Below are positions 24,758 through 32,914 of a stretch of 64,000 nt of DNA, piece after piece. The DNA comes from Novosphingobium sp. KCTC 2891 (lineage in GTDB: Bacteria; Pseudomonadota; Alphaproteobacteria; Sphingomonadales; Sphingomonadaceae). The DNA lies in contig NZ_JAPCZG010000002.1 in NCBI RefSeq assembly GCF_025938155.1, positions 124,001 to 188,000 on the forward strand. The letters are read 5' to 3'. Below the pieces are notes generated by a model. That model was not told the DNA's origin. It saw nothing but the letters and a program-made list of their open reading frames with translations, and did not search any database. Position 1 is the stretch's first letter. Each line of letters begins with the position of its first letter. The translations under genes were made by a program, and so were the position numbers.

Positions 24758-26395
24758 ATGCAGGTCCGCGACAAAGATTGGCCGTTTGGCCTCAAGACAT
24801 TGTGGGAACGCGCGGGAGCCCTGCCATGGCTCAGCGCGCCGGGCATTCTGCTGCTCGTTCTGCTGGTGTGCCTGCCGTTCGCGCTGGTCGAGGTGCCGCC
24901 CCTGATCGACGTGCCGGGCCACATGGGCGCAGCCGCGATCGAGGCCGCCGGGCCGGGCAATCCGCTCGAAAAGTATTTTTCGTGGAAGTGGGTGTTCACC
25001 CTGAACATCGGCGGCGGCGTGCTGATGAAGCTGCTCGGCGCCGAATTCGGCATTCTTGCCGCCGGATGGTGGAGCACGGTGCTGGCGACCGGCCTGTTCG
25101 CGGGCGGCTGCCTCGCCACGATCCGGATGCTCAATCCGCGCGGCGGCCACGGGGCCGCCTGGGCGCTGATGTTCGTGTTCAGTTTTCCGCTGCTGACCGG
25201 CTTCCTCAACTACATCCTGGCCACCGGGCTGTCGCTGTCGGCCTTCGCCGCCGCGGTCTGGCTCGAACGCCAGCCTAAAAAGCGGGCCGCGCTGCTGATC
25301 GCGGCGCAGCCGGTGGCGATGCTGTGCCATGCCATCGGCGGAATGCTGCTGGCGCTGCTGATCGGCGCCAATGCCGTGGGCCGCGAGATGGACCGCCTGC
25401 CGCGCGGCTGGTGGCGCCCCTCGGTGTTCCGCACGCTGGGGCGCGAGCTGGAATGGAAGGAAATCGCGCGGCGCCTGTTCGTGCTGTGCTGGCCACTGCT
25501 CGCCACCGTGGTGACGATCCTGCTGTGGAAGTACCTTTCGCCCGAGCCGGTGCGCAGCCTCAACCGCTGGCGCTGGGACCAGAAGGCCTGGTACCTGATC
25601 CTGACGCTGCGCGACCAGTCGCTGCTGCTGGACAGCGCGACGACCTTCTCGTGCTTTGCCCTGATCCTGTTCGGCTGGCTGCTCGGCGCGCGCTGGAAAT
25701 GGCAGCTGGGCCTGCCCGGCCTGCTCGTGTTCCTGCTGTTCCTCGCCATTCCGAGCGACATCAACGGCAGCGCCTTCGTCGACGTGCGCCTGCTGCCCGT
25801 CGCCGCGATGCTTGCGCTCGGCCTTCAGGACTGGAGCGGTGCGGGCGAACGACGGGCGCGGATCGTGGCCGTGGCCGGGATGCTGCTGCTCGCGGTGCGG
25901 CTGGTCGTCACCGGCTCCAGCTTCGCCGACTATGCCGACGATTACCGCAAGCAACTGTCCGCCCTGCACCATGTAGAGCCCGGCAGCCGCGTGCTCGCCT
26001 TCGTCGAGCATTCGTGCCTTGAGGAATCGTGGCGCAACACCCGCCGCGACCATCTGGCCAGCCTCGCCAGCCTCTACCGGCAGGCCTGGGTGAACGACAA
26101 CTGGGCGGTGCCCGGCCTGCACATGGTGATCCCGCGCTTCCGCCCCGGACGCAATTTCGCGGCCGATCCTTCGGAATTCGTCTGGTCGCGCAAGTGCAAG
26201 AGCGGCCGGCTGCGCAATGTCGACAACGCGCTGCGCTTCGCCCCGATCGAACGCGTGGACTATGTCTGGCTGATCGACACCGGACTGCCGCTCCGCCCCG
26301 ACCCCCGGCTCCAGCTCGTCTGGCAGGAAGGGCGCAGCATGCTGTTCAAGGTCCGCCCGCTTGGCTTCCCCACGTGGAAGCCCAAGGATTTCTGA
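24758..26395 (+). CDS. Large multi-pass membrane protein, possible GT-C glycosyltransferase
   Basis: A 545-residue protein with about nine or ten hydrophobic helices in the first 400 residues and a soluble C-terminal domain of about 150. Directly after the first helix is the loop VEVPPLIDVPGHMGAA, where the Asp and His resemble the acidic loop-1 motif of GT-C enzymes; the C-terminal part (YRKQLSALHHVEPGSRVLAF) is like the periplasmic domain often found in bacterial dolichyl-phosphate-mannose mannosyltransferase-like proteins. No family is certain. It starts at ATG 24758 behind an AGGGGCT. Divergent from mutS. Confidence 0.6.
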   Translation: MQVRDKDWPFGLKTLWERAGALPWLSAPGILLLVLLVCLPFALVEVPPLIDVPGHMGAAAIEAAGPGNPLEKYFSWKWVFTLNIGGGVLMKLLGAEFGILAAGWWSTVLATGLFAGGCLATIRMLNPRGGHGAAWALMFVFSFPLLTGFLNYILATGLSLSAFAAAVWLERQPKKRAALLIAAQPVAMLCHAIGGMLLALLIGANAVGREMDRLPRGWWRPSVFRTLGRELEWKEIARRLFVLCWPLLATVVTILLWKYLSPEPVRSLNRWRWDQKAWYLILTLRDQSLLLDSATTFSCFALILFGWLLGARWKWQLGLPGLLVFLLFLAIPSDINGSAFVDVRLLPVAAMLALGLQDWSGAGERRARIVAVAGMLLLAVRLVVTGSSFADYADDYRKQLSALHHVEPGSRVLAFVEHSCLEESWRNTRRDHLASLASLYRQAWVNDNWAVPGLHMVIPRFRPGRNFAADPSEFVWSRKCKSGRLRNVDNALRFAPIERVDYVWLIDTGLPLRPDPRLQLVWQEGRSMLFKVRPLGFPTWKPKDF

Positions 26396-26422
26396 AGCGC
26401 GGCGCGTTAGACGATCGCATGA

Positions 26423-26443
26423 CGCTTGCGATTTTCGCAAGCG
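26423..26443. terminator. 9-bp stem-loop before the malic enzyme gene
   Basis: CGCTTGCGA, loop TTT, TCGCAAGCG: perfect 9-bp stem 27 bases after the membrane-protein stop. Only a weak T content follows, so it is an inefficient terminator or a leader element of maeB. Confidence 0.45.
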
Positions 26444-26546
26444 CGCCGTCGGAAATAGCGCAACATCCGTGCCTTGACGCAGCGGCCAAGGTCGGACAGT
26501 GCCGGGCCGACACCGACAACATCGACAAACATCTGGGGGGACCGAA

Positions 26547-28811
26547 ATGTCCGAGGAAAGCAACGTCCGCTTCACCGAGCGCGAGGCGCTTTTCTACCAC
26601 AACACGATCCGCCCCGGTAAGATCGAGATCATCGCATCGAAGCCGATGGCGACGCAGCGCGATCTCAGCCTGGCCTATTCGCCGGGCGTCGCGGTTCCGG
26701 TCCGTGCCATCGCCGACGATCCCGCCGCCGCCTATGACTACACCGCCAAGGGCAACCTCGTCGCGGTGATCTCCAACGGCACCGCCATCCTTGGCATGGG
26801 CAATCTGGGCGCGCTAGCCTCCAAGCCAGTGATGGAAGGCAAGGCGGTGCTGTTCAAGCGCTTCGCCGACGTCGATTCGATCGACATCGAACTGGCGACC
26901 GAAGACCCGCAGGCCTTCATCGACGCGGTCGCGCTGATGGAACCCAGCTTCGGCGGCATCAACCTTGAGGACATCAAGGCCCCCGAGTGCTTCATCATCG
27001 AACAGGCGCTGAAGGAGCGCCTCAAGATCCCGGTGATGCACGACGACCAGCACGGCACCGCGATCATTTCCGCCGCCGGCCTGCTCAACGCCTGCTTCCT
27101 GACCGGCCGCGAGCTGAAGGACGTCAAAGTGGTGGTCAACGGCGCGGGCGCCGCGGCCATCGCCTGCACCGAGCTGATCAAGGCCATGGGCGTGCGCCAT
27201 GACAACGTGATCATGTGCGACCGTTCGGGCGTGATCTATCGCGGCCGCGAAGGCGGCATGGACCAGTGGAAGAGCGCGCACGCGGTGGACACTCCCGCCC
27301 GCTCGCTGGAAGAGGCGCTGGACGGCGCCGACATCTTCCTCGGCCTATCGGCCGCCGGCGCGCTGAAGCCGGACTGGGTGCGCAAGATGGCGCCCCAGCC
27401 GATCATCTTCGCCATGGCCAACCCGGACCCGGAGATCACCCCGCCCGAAGCCAAGGCCGCGCGCCCCGATTGCATCGTCGCCACCGGCCGTTCGGACTAT
27501 CCGAACCAGGTCAACAACGTGCTCGGCTTCCCCTTCATCTTCCGCGGCGCGCTCGACGTGCGGGCCACCGCGATCAACGAGGAGATGAAGATCGCCGCCG
27601 CCCGCGCCATCGCGGAACTGGCGCGCGAATCCGTGCCCGAGGAAGTCGCCGCCGCCTATGGCAAGAACCACCAGTTCGGCGTCGACTACATCATCCCCGC
27701 GCCGTTCGACCCGCGCCTGATGGAAATCGTTTCCTCCGCCGTCGCCAAGGCGGCAATGGAAACCGGCGTGGCGCAGAAGCCGATCGAGGACTTCGCCGCC
27801 TATCGCAACAGCCTCAAGGCGCGGCTCAACCCGACCTCCGCCGCGCTGACCAACGTCTATGAGCGCGTTCAGGAAAACCCCAAGCGCGTCGTCTTCGCCG
27901 AGGCGGAGAACGAAGTGGTGCTGCGCGCCGCGATCCAGTTCCGCGATTTCGGCTATGGCACCCCGGTGCTGGTCGGCCGCACCCAGCCGGTGCTCGACAA
28001 GCTGGTCGAACTCGGCGTGTCCGACCCGCAAAGCTACGAGATCCACAACTCGGCCGTGTCGCCGCTCGTCCCCGAAATGGTCGATTACCTCTACAACCGC
28101 CTCCAGCGCCGCGGCTTCCTGGAGCGCGACGTGAAGCGGATGGTCAACCAGGACCGCAACGTGTTCGCCTCGCTGCTGGTCGCGCTCGGCCATGGCGATG
28201 CGATGATCTCGGGCATGACGCGCACCTTCTCGCAGACGATGAAGGAAGTGCGGCAGGTGCTTGACCCCAAGCCCGGCCACCTGCCCTTCGGCATCCACAT
28301 GATGGTGGCGAAGAACTACACCGTGTTCCTGGCGGACACGACCGTCAACGAGCGTCCCGGCGCCGAAGACCTTGCCCACATCGCGATCGAGACCGCTGCG
28401 GTCGCCAAGCGCATGGGCCACGAACCGCGGGTCGCGTTCCTGTCGTACTCAACGTTCGGCAACCCGTCGGGCAAGTGGCTGGACAACATCCGCGAGGCGG
28501 TCGCCATCCTCGACGCCAGGAACCCCGGCTTCGAATACGAGGGCGAAATGGCGCCCGACGCCGCGCTCAATCCCAAGGTCATGGCGAACTATCCGTTCTG
28601 CCGCCTTTCGGGTCCGGCCAACGTGCTGATCATGCCCGGCCTGCAATCGGCCAACATCTCGGCCAAGCTGCTGCGCGAACTGGCTGGCAACGCGGTAATC
28701 GGCCCGATGCTGATCGGCATGGAAAAGCCGGTGCAGGTCGCCCCGATGACCGCGATCGCGCCCGATATCCTGACGCTGGCCGTGCTGGCGGCAGCGGGCG
28801 TGGCGGGGTGA
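26547..28811 (+). CDS. maeB: NADP-dependent malic enzyme with phosphotransacetylase-like domain
   Basis: Oxidatively decarboxylates malate to pyruvate, making NADPH. Residues 1-430 are the malic enzyme proper, with the catalytic Tyr/Lys segments (KPMATQRDLSLAYSPGVAVP, HDDQHGTAIISAAG) and the nucleotide-binding VVNGAGAAAIACTELI. Residues about 435-754 form a phosphate acetyltransferase-like domain (RVVFAEAENEVVLRAA, SPLVPEMVDYLYNRL, VAPMTAIAPDILTLAVLAAAG), which in this MaeB class regulates the enzyme by acetyl-CoA rather than catalysing. Length 754 is normal. ATG 26547 follows GGGGGGA; the frame opens slightly earlier at 26499. A strong terminator ends the gene. Confidence 0.96.
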   Translation: MSEESNVRFTEREALFYHNTIRPGKIEIIASKPMATQRDLSLAYSPGVAVPVRAIADDPAAAYDYTAKGNLVAVISNGTAILGMGNLGALASKPVMEGKAVLFKRFADVDSIDIELATEDPQAFIDAVALMEPSFGGINLEDIKAPECFIIEQALKERLKIPVMHDDQHGTAIISAAGLLNACFLTGRELKDVKVVVNGAGAAAIACTELIKAMGVRHDNVIMCDRSGVIYRGREGGMDQWKSAHAVDTPARSLEEALDGADIFLGLSAAGALKPDWVRKMAPQPIIFAMANPDPEITPPEAKAARPDCIVATGRSDYPNQVNNVLGFPFIFRGALDVRATAINEEMKIAAARAIAELARESVPEEVAAAYGKNHQFGVDYIIPAPFDPRLMEIVSSAVAKAAMETGVAQKPIEDFAAYRNSLKARLNPTSAALTNVYERVQENPKRVVFAEAENEVVLRAAIQFRDFGYGTPVLVGRTQPVLDKLVELGVSDPQSYEIHNSAVSPLVPEMVDYLYNRLQRRGFLERDVKRMVNQDRNVFASLLVALGHGDAMISGMTRTFSQTMKEVRQVLDPKPGHLPFGIHMMVAKNYTVFLADTTVNERPGAEDLAHIAIETAAVAKRMGHEPRVAFLSYSTFGNPSGKWLDNIREAVAILDARNPGFEYEGEMAPDAALNPKVMANYPFCRLSGPANVLIMPGLQSANISAKLLRELAGNAVIGPMLIGMEKPVQVAPMTAIAPDILTLAVLAAAGVAG

Positions 28812-28836
28812 GCCTGCCCGAACGGCGCTGAAACGG

Positions 28837-28864
28837 AAAAGGGGGCCAGGCGGCCCCCTTTTTC
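28837..28864. terminator. Bidirectional rho-independent terminator between maeB and thiSG
   Basis: AAAAGGGGGCC, loop AGGC, GGCCCCCTTTTT: a symmetric stem whose two flanks give a T-run on each strand. It lies between convergent genes and should terminate both. Confidence 0.85.
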
Positions 28865-28889
28865 TTTGCGGACGTTCAGAAGCGTTCGC

Positions 28890-29888
28890 TCAGATCAGGC
28901 CGGCCAGCGGGCTGGACGGGTCGGCATACTTGCGCGTCGCCATGCGTCCGGCACGATAGGCGGCGCGGCCGCCCTCGACCGCCAGCTTCATCGCATGGGC
29001 CATCAGCAGCGGGTCCTTCGCCTCGGCAATGGCGGTGTTCATCAAAACGCCGTCGCAGCCCAGTTCCATCGCAACCGCCGCATCCGACGCGGTGCCCACG
29101 CCCGCATCGACCAGCACGGGCACGCTCGCGCCCTCGACGATCAGGCGGATCGTCACCCGGTTCTGGATGCCCAGCCCTGAACCGATCGGCGCGCCCAGCG
29201 GCATGACCGCGACCGCGCCGGCATCCTCCAACTGCTTCGCCGCGATCGGATCGTCGGTGCAATAGACCATCGGCAGGAAGCCTTCCTTCGCCAGCACTTC
29301 GGTGGCGCGGATGGTTTCGACCATGTTCGGGTAGAGCGTCTTCGCCTCGCCCAGCACTTCCAGCTTCACCAGGTCCCAGCCGCCCGCCTCGCGCGCCAGC
29401 CGCAGCGTGCGGATCGCGTCGTCGGCGGTAAAGCAGCCGGCGGTGTTGGGCAGGTAGGTGATCTTCTTCGGATCGATGAAGTCGGTCAGCATCGGCGCCT
29501 TGGGGTCCGACACATTGACGCGGCGCACCGCCACGGTGACGATTTCCGCGCCCGAGGCTTCGACCGCAGCCGCGTTCTGCGCGAAATCCTTGTACTTGCC
29601 GGTGCCGACGATCAGGCGCGAACGGAACGTGCGCCCGGCGACCGTCCAGGTATCGCCATCATCCTGCCCGCCGCCCACGAAATGCACGATCTCCAGCACG
29701 TCGCCATCGGCCAGCATGACATCGGCCAGCGTCGAGCGCGGCGCGATCTCGCCATTGCGCTCGACCGCGACCTTGGCCGGATCGAGATCGAGGCCGCGCA
29801 CGAGGTCGGCGATGCTGCCGGGCGCGGCGCGGCGCGGCTCGCCATTGACGATGAGGGAAAGGGCGACGGGGGAGGGAGAGGAAGCCAT
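28890..29888 (-). CDS. thiG: Fused sulfur carrier ThiS and thiazole synthase ThiG
   Basis: Makes the thiazole phosphate half of thiamine. Residues about 1-75 are ThiS ([14 protein letters not shown]..., ending FVGGGQDDG, where the Gly-Gly normally is the free activated C-terminus); residues about 78-332 are ThiG, with [11 protein letters not shown], the Schiff-base Lys in [23 protein letters not shown] and [20 protein letters not shown]. In this fusion the Gly-Gly is internal, so either it is cleaved or a separate ThiS is used. ATG 29888 starts directly with ThiS after GGAAGCC. No TPP riboswitch lies in the short gap upstream. A ThiE-like gene is at 38706. Confidence 0.93.
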   Translation of the reverse strand: MASSPSPVALSLIVNGEPRRAAPGSIADLVRGLDLDPAKVAVERNGEIAPRSTLADVMLADGDVLEIVHFVGGGQDDGDTWTVAGRTFRSRLIVGTGKYKDFAQNAAAVEASGAEIVTVAVRRVNVSDPKAPMLTDFIDPKKITYLPNTAGCFTADDAIRTLRLAREAGGWDLVKLEVLGEAKTLYPNMVETIRATEVLAKEGFLPMVYCTDDPIAAKQLEDAGAVAVMPLGAPIGSGLGIQNRVTIRLIVEGASVPVLVDAGVGTASDAAVAMELGCDGVLMNTAIAEAKDPLLMAHAMKLAVEGGRAAYRAGRMATRKYADPSSPLAGLI

Positions 29889-29941
29889 GCGCGCCGATGT
29901 AGCGAAGGCACGCCCCCGCGCAAGTGCGCGAAAGCGATGGG

Positions 29942-30313
29942 TCAGCAGGTGCGGCGCATATTGATGACATGCGCCGATGCCACCAGCAGCACGCCAAGGA
30001 TGGTCAGCACCGCTTCGGCAGAGCCATGGCCCGCGATCACCGCGCCGGCCATGAGCGCCAATCCCGTGCTGCCGACGATCAGCGGCAGCTTGTGCCCGTG
30101 TCGCAGCGCGCCGAGCCCGATCGTGCCCGCCCCCACGACAAGCGCGGCCACCAGTCCGACCCGGTGGATCGCGGGATCGAGCAGCGCACCGCCGCCAATG
30201 CCAAGGATGCCCACCAGGAACAGCCCGGCCAGGCAGTGCACAAGGCACAGCCCCGAAAGGAGCACACCGAATCGGTCGAGCCGGGAGCGCAGGGCAAGAA
30301 GGGTCTGGGTCAT
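29942..30313 (-). CDS. MerC-like small membrane protein
   Basis: A 123-residue inner-membrane protein with four hydrophobic helices. The first contains [13 protein letters not shown], the Cys/His cluster of MerC-domain proteins, which carry mercury or other soft/transition metals across the membrane; the C-terminus ends in Arg-Arg-Thr-Cys, giving another Cys. No merR, merA or merT is nearby, so mercury resistance is unlikely. Just upstream is a Zur-like palindrome, which points to zinc homeostasis. ATG 30313 is the natural start after the palindromic region; the much longer open frame upstream runs through the intergenic region and into the next gene in antisense. Confidence 0.8.
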   Translation of the reverse strand: MTQTLLALRSRLDRFGVLLSGLCLVHCLAGLFLVGILGIGGGALLDPAIHRVGLVAALVVGAGTIGLGALRHGHKLPLIVGSTGLALMAGAVIAGHGSAEAVLTILGVLLVASAHVINMRRTC

Positions 30314-30328
30314 CGCTGCTCTCGATAT

Positions 30329-30345
30329 ATGTAATACTATAACAT
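30329..30345. promoter_or_regulatory. Zur-like operator upstream of the MerC-like gene
   Basis: ATGTAATACTATAACAT is a 17-bp palindrome with one mismatched pair, 16 bases before the MerC-like start. It differs from the classical Zur core ATGTTATANTATAACAT at only one base. Regulation by zinc is inferred from this match. Confidence 0.55.
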
Positions 30346-30363
30346 CACGCAATGGGTGATGTT
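30341..30363. promoter_or_regulatory. Second, overlapping inverted repeat AACATCAC-N7-GTGATGTT
   Basis: A perfect 8-bp inverted repeat that shares AACAT with the Zur-like box and lies between the divergent MerC-like and heme A synthase genes. It may extend the Zur site to a double operator or bind another regulator. Confidence 0.45.
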
Positions 30364-30467
30364 GCACTAGGGTGACGAGAACCGCGCCAGCCGACGCGGC
30401 CCAAAGGGAATCCCCCCGCCTTTGCGCTTGCGATTTCAACGGGGCAGACGCAGAGGCCGGAGCCGTC

Positions 30468-31535
30468 ATGGAAGCTTCCGCCCTTGCGCCCCGCGCCGGA
30501 TCTGCGCGCCCCGCCCCGCTTGCGCTCGCGCGCTGGCTGTTCGTCGTCGCCACGATGGTCGTCGCCATCGTCGTCATCGGCGGCATCACCCGCCTCACCG
30601 AATCGGGCGTGTCGATCACCGAATGGAAGCCGGTGGCAGGCACTTTGCCCCCGCTCACAGAAGCGCAATGGAAGGCTGAGTTCGACGCCTATCGCCAGAC
30701 CCCGCAATACGTGCTGGTCAACGGCCCGGCCGGCATGACGCTGGCGACCTACAAGTTCATCTTCTTCTGGGAATGGGTCCACCGCTTGCTGGCGCGCACG
30801 ATCGGCATGGTCTTTGCCCTGCCGCTGCTGTGGTTCTGGGCGAAGGGCCGCATTCCCGCCGGATACAAGCCGCGCCTCCTGGCATTGCTGGCGCTGGGCG
30901 CACTGCAGGGCGCCGTGGGCTGGTGGATGGTCAAGTCGGGCATCGTTCACGATGTGAAGGTCAGCCACTTCCGCCTCGCCGCGCACCTGCTGGTCGCGCT
31001 CACCACGCTGGCCGGGCTGGTCTGGACCGCGCTGGACCTTCGCGCGCTGCACCGCGGAGAGCCGCGCGCCCGGCTTACCGGGTTCGCCGGCCTCGCGCTC
31101 GCCATGCTGGTGCTGCAACTGTTCTACGGCGCCCTGCTCGCGGGGCTTCGCGCCGGCACGTCGGCAGGCGGCGGCTGGTTCAACTGGGACGCCTGGCCGC
31201 TGATGCAGGGCGCCTTCGTGCCCGCCGGCATCGACTGGCTGCGCGGCGCGGGCCACGCCTTCACCTCCGACCCGTTCCTCGTCCACTTCATCCATCGCTG
31301 GTGGGCCTGGGCCGTGGTCGCCGTGCTGGTCGTGATGGCGCGCAAGCTGCGCGCAGCCGGCGCCCGCCCGGCGGGAATCGCCATCCACAGCGCCTTCGGC
31401 ACGCAGGTGCTGCTGGGCATCGCGACGGTGTGGAGCGGGGTGGCGATCTGGCTGGCCGTGCTGCACCAGCTCGTCGGCGCGCTGCTCCTCGTGACCGTCA
31501 CATGGGGCGCACACGCGCTCGGACGGGCACGCTGA
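30468..31535 (+). CDS. ctaA: Heme A synthase (COX15/CtaA)
   Basis: Oxidises a methyl group of heme O to make heme A for aa3-type cytochrome oxidases, in the inner membrane. The 355-residue protein has eight hydrophobic helices with the conserved heme-binding His in FFWEWVHRLLAR, SHFRLAAHLL, VHFIHRWWAW and AVLHQLVGALLL. It is the type-2 (proteobacterial/mitochondrial) form: TRLTESGVSITEWKPVAG, no CxxxC loop. ATG 30468 has GGCCGGAG upstream; the open frame from 30372 lacks support. It faces the MerC-like gene across a palindromic intergenic region; the rplM-rpsI operon follows. Confidence 0.95.
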   Translation: MEASALAPRAGSARPAPLALARWLFVVATMVVAIVVIGGITRLTESGVSITEWKPVAGTLPPLTEAQWKAEFDAYRQTPQYVLVNGPAGMTLATYKFIFFWEWVHRLLARTIGMVFALPLLWFWAKGRIPAGYKPRLLALLALGALQGAVGWWMVKSGIVHDVKVSHFRLAAHLLVALTTLAGLVWTALDLRALHRGEPRARLTGFAGLALAMLVLQLFYGALLAGLRAGTSAGGGWFNWDAWPLMQGAFVPAGIDWLRGAGHAFTSDPFLVHFIHRWWAWAVVAVLVVMARKLRAAGARPAGIAIHSAFGTQVLLGIATVWSGVAIWLAVLHQLVGALLLVTVTWGAHALGRAR

Positions 31536-31553
31536 GCCGCCCTTTTCGGCTAT

Positions 31554-31571
31554 GAGGTATTATTTTACCTC
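31554..31571 (+). terminator. Small hairpin after ctaA
   Basis: GAGGTA, loop TTATTT, TACCTC: a 6-bp perfect stem 18 bases after the ctaA stop, with an AT-rich loop. Weak as a terminator; could also be a protein-binding palindrome in the rplM promoter region. The rest of the gap to rplM shows TTGACT at 31592 but no clear -10. Confidence 0.3.
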
Positions 31572-31690
31572 CCCGGAAAGCCGCGCAAAAGCTTGACTCA
31601 CGTCCGCCAATGCAACAAAGGCGCGCTTCCTCGCCGTGATGCGCAGAACTCTGCACGTCCGGCGCACCAGTATCAGGGAATGACCCAGCC

Positions 31691-32170
31691 ATGAAGGCTC
31701 TCAGCAAGGTCACCCGGTCGATCAAGCCGGCCGAGGTGGAAAAGAAGTGGCATCTGATTGATGCCGAAGGCCTGGTGGTCGGCCGCCTCGCCGTCGTCAT
31801 CGCCAATCGCCTGCGCGGCAAGCACAAGCCGAGCTTCACCCCGCACGTCGATTGCGGCGACCACGTCGTCGTGATCAACGCCGACAAGGTGAAGTTCACG
31901 GGCAACAAGCTCAAGGGCAAGATCTACTACAAGCACACCGGCTATGCCGGCGGCATCAAGGAAGTGACCGCGGACAAGATCCTCGACGGCCGCTTCCCCG
32001 AGCGCGTGCTTGAAAAGGCCGTGGAACGCATGATCCCGCGTGGCCCGCTCGGCCGTGCGCAGATGCGCGCCCTCCACCTCTATGCCGGCACGGAACACCC
32101 GCACGCCGGTACCCAGCCCGAAGCGCTCGACGTCGCTTCGATGAACCGCAAGAACAAGGTGGGTGCGTAA
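31691..32170 (+). CDS. rplM: 50S ribosomal protein L13
   Basis: A 159-residue L13 of the large subunit with the family signatures [29 protein letters not shown], and [35 protein letters not shown] (given here as parts of one conserved region near residues 105-140). About 15 residues longer than E. coli L13 at the C-terminus ([11 protein letters not shown]), as is usual in alphaproteobacteria. Start ATG follows AGGGAATG. Cotranscribed with rpsI, 3 bases downstream. Confidence 0.97.
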   Translation: MKALSKVTRSIKPAEVEKKWHLIDAEGLVVGRLAVVIANRLRGKHKPSFTPHVDCGDHVVVINADKVKFTGNKLKGKIYYKHTGYAGGIKEVTADKILDGRFPERVLEKAVERMIPRGPLGRAQMRALHLYAGTEHPHAGTQPEALDVASMNRKNKVGA

Positions 32171-32173
32171 GAC

Positions 32174-32719
32174 ATGGCCGACACCGATATCGTTTCGAGC
32201 CTGGCGGACCTGAAGAACCTCACCGCCAATGCCCCCGCTCCCGAAGCTCCGGCTGCCGACGTTGACGCGCCGGTCGCTCCGGTTGTCCCGGCCGCCCCGA
32301 CCATGCCGCTGCGCGAGCGTGAAGTCGACGCCCAGGGACGTTCCTACGCCACCGGCCGCCGCAAGGACGCCGTTGCCCGCGTGTGGATCAAGCCTGGTTC
32401 GGGCAAGATCACGGTCAATGGCCGCGAGCAGGAAGTGTACTTCGCGCGTCCGACGCTGCGCCTGGTGATCAACCAGCCGTTCGACGTCGCCGATCGCTCG
32501 GGTCAGTACGACGTGGTCGCCACCGTCAAGGGCGGCGGTCTTTCGGGCCAGGCCGGTGCGGTCAAGCATGGCATCGCCCAGGCGCTGACCAAGTTCGAGC
32601 CGGCTCTGCGCAGCGCCGTCAAGGCCGCCGGGTTCCTTACCCGCGACCCGCGCGTCGTCGAACGTAAGAAGTACGGCCGGGCCAAGGCTCGCCGCAGCTT
32701 CCAGTTCTCGAAGCGTTAA
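32174..32719 (+). CDS. rpsI: 30S ribosomal protein S9 with N-terminal extension
   Basis: A 181-residue S9. The ribosomal core begins near residue 55 ([20 protein letters not shown]) and ends in the tRNA-contacting tail RRSFQFSKR, whose last Lys-Arg reaches the P site. The first ~50 residues are an Ala/Pro/Val-rich acidic extension absent from E. coli S9 (130 residues) but seen in sphingomonads; its role is unknown. Third-codon usage is strongly biased, as expected for a highly expressed gene. It ends in a classical terminator. Confidence 0.96.
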   Translation: MADTDIVSSLADLKNLTANAPAPEAPAADVDAPVAPVVPAAPTMPLREREVDAQGRSYATGRRKDAVARVWIKPGSGKITVNGREQEVYFARPTLRLVINQPFDVADRSGQYDVVATVKGGGLSGQAGAVKHGIAQALTKFEPALRSAVKAAGFLTRDPRVVERKKYGRAKARRSFQFSKR

Positions 32720-32750
32720 GTCGAAGCTTTCCTTTCGACTGGAAATCAGG

Positions 32751-32779
32751 GGGCCTGCGAGAAATCGCAGGCCCTTTTT
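32751..32779 (+). terminator. Rho-independent terminator of rplM-rpsI
   Basis: GGGCCTGCGA, GAAA tetraloop, TCGCAGGCCC, then TTTTT: a perfect 10-bp stem with a T-run, 32 bases after the rpsI stop. Confidence 0.92.
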
Positions 32780-32880
32780 CTTTGGGGACGGATCGCCTGC
32801 AAACGCGCGGCCAGTTGGCCGCGTGCCCGGGAATGATCCGCTGCCAATCTGACCAGATCGGCATCCATTCGACCGAATAA

Positions 32881-32904
32881 GCCCGGCTTCCGCACCGGGC
32901 GTTT
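32881..32904 (+). terminator. Second, weaker hairpin before the convergent kinase gene
   Basis: GCCCGG, 8-base loop, CCGGGC, then GTTTT on the plus strand. It could back up the rpsI terminator; read on the minus strand the T content is poor, so it is unlikely to serve the kinase gene. Confidence 0.35.
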
Positions 32905-32914
32905 TCGCTTGTGC

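Noticed and set aside
29889..29941. TPP riboswitch before thiSG
   Set aside because: Only 53 bases lie between the genes and the CUGAGA and ACCUGA-type core motifs are absent.
30345..31514. Long minus-strand frame opposite ctaA and the extended minus frame through the merC promoter
   Set aside because: Low-complexity translation, opposite a strongly recognised membrane enzyme; the MerC-like protein needs only the part below 30313.
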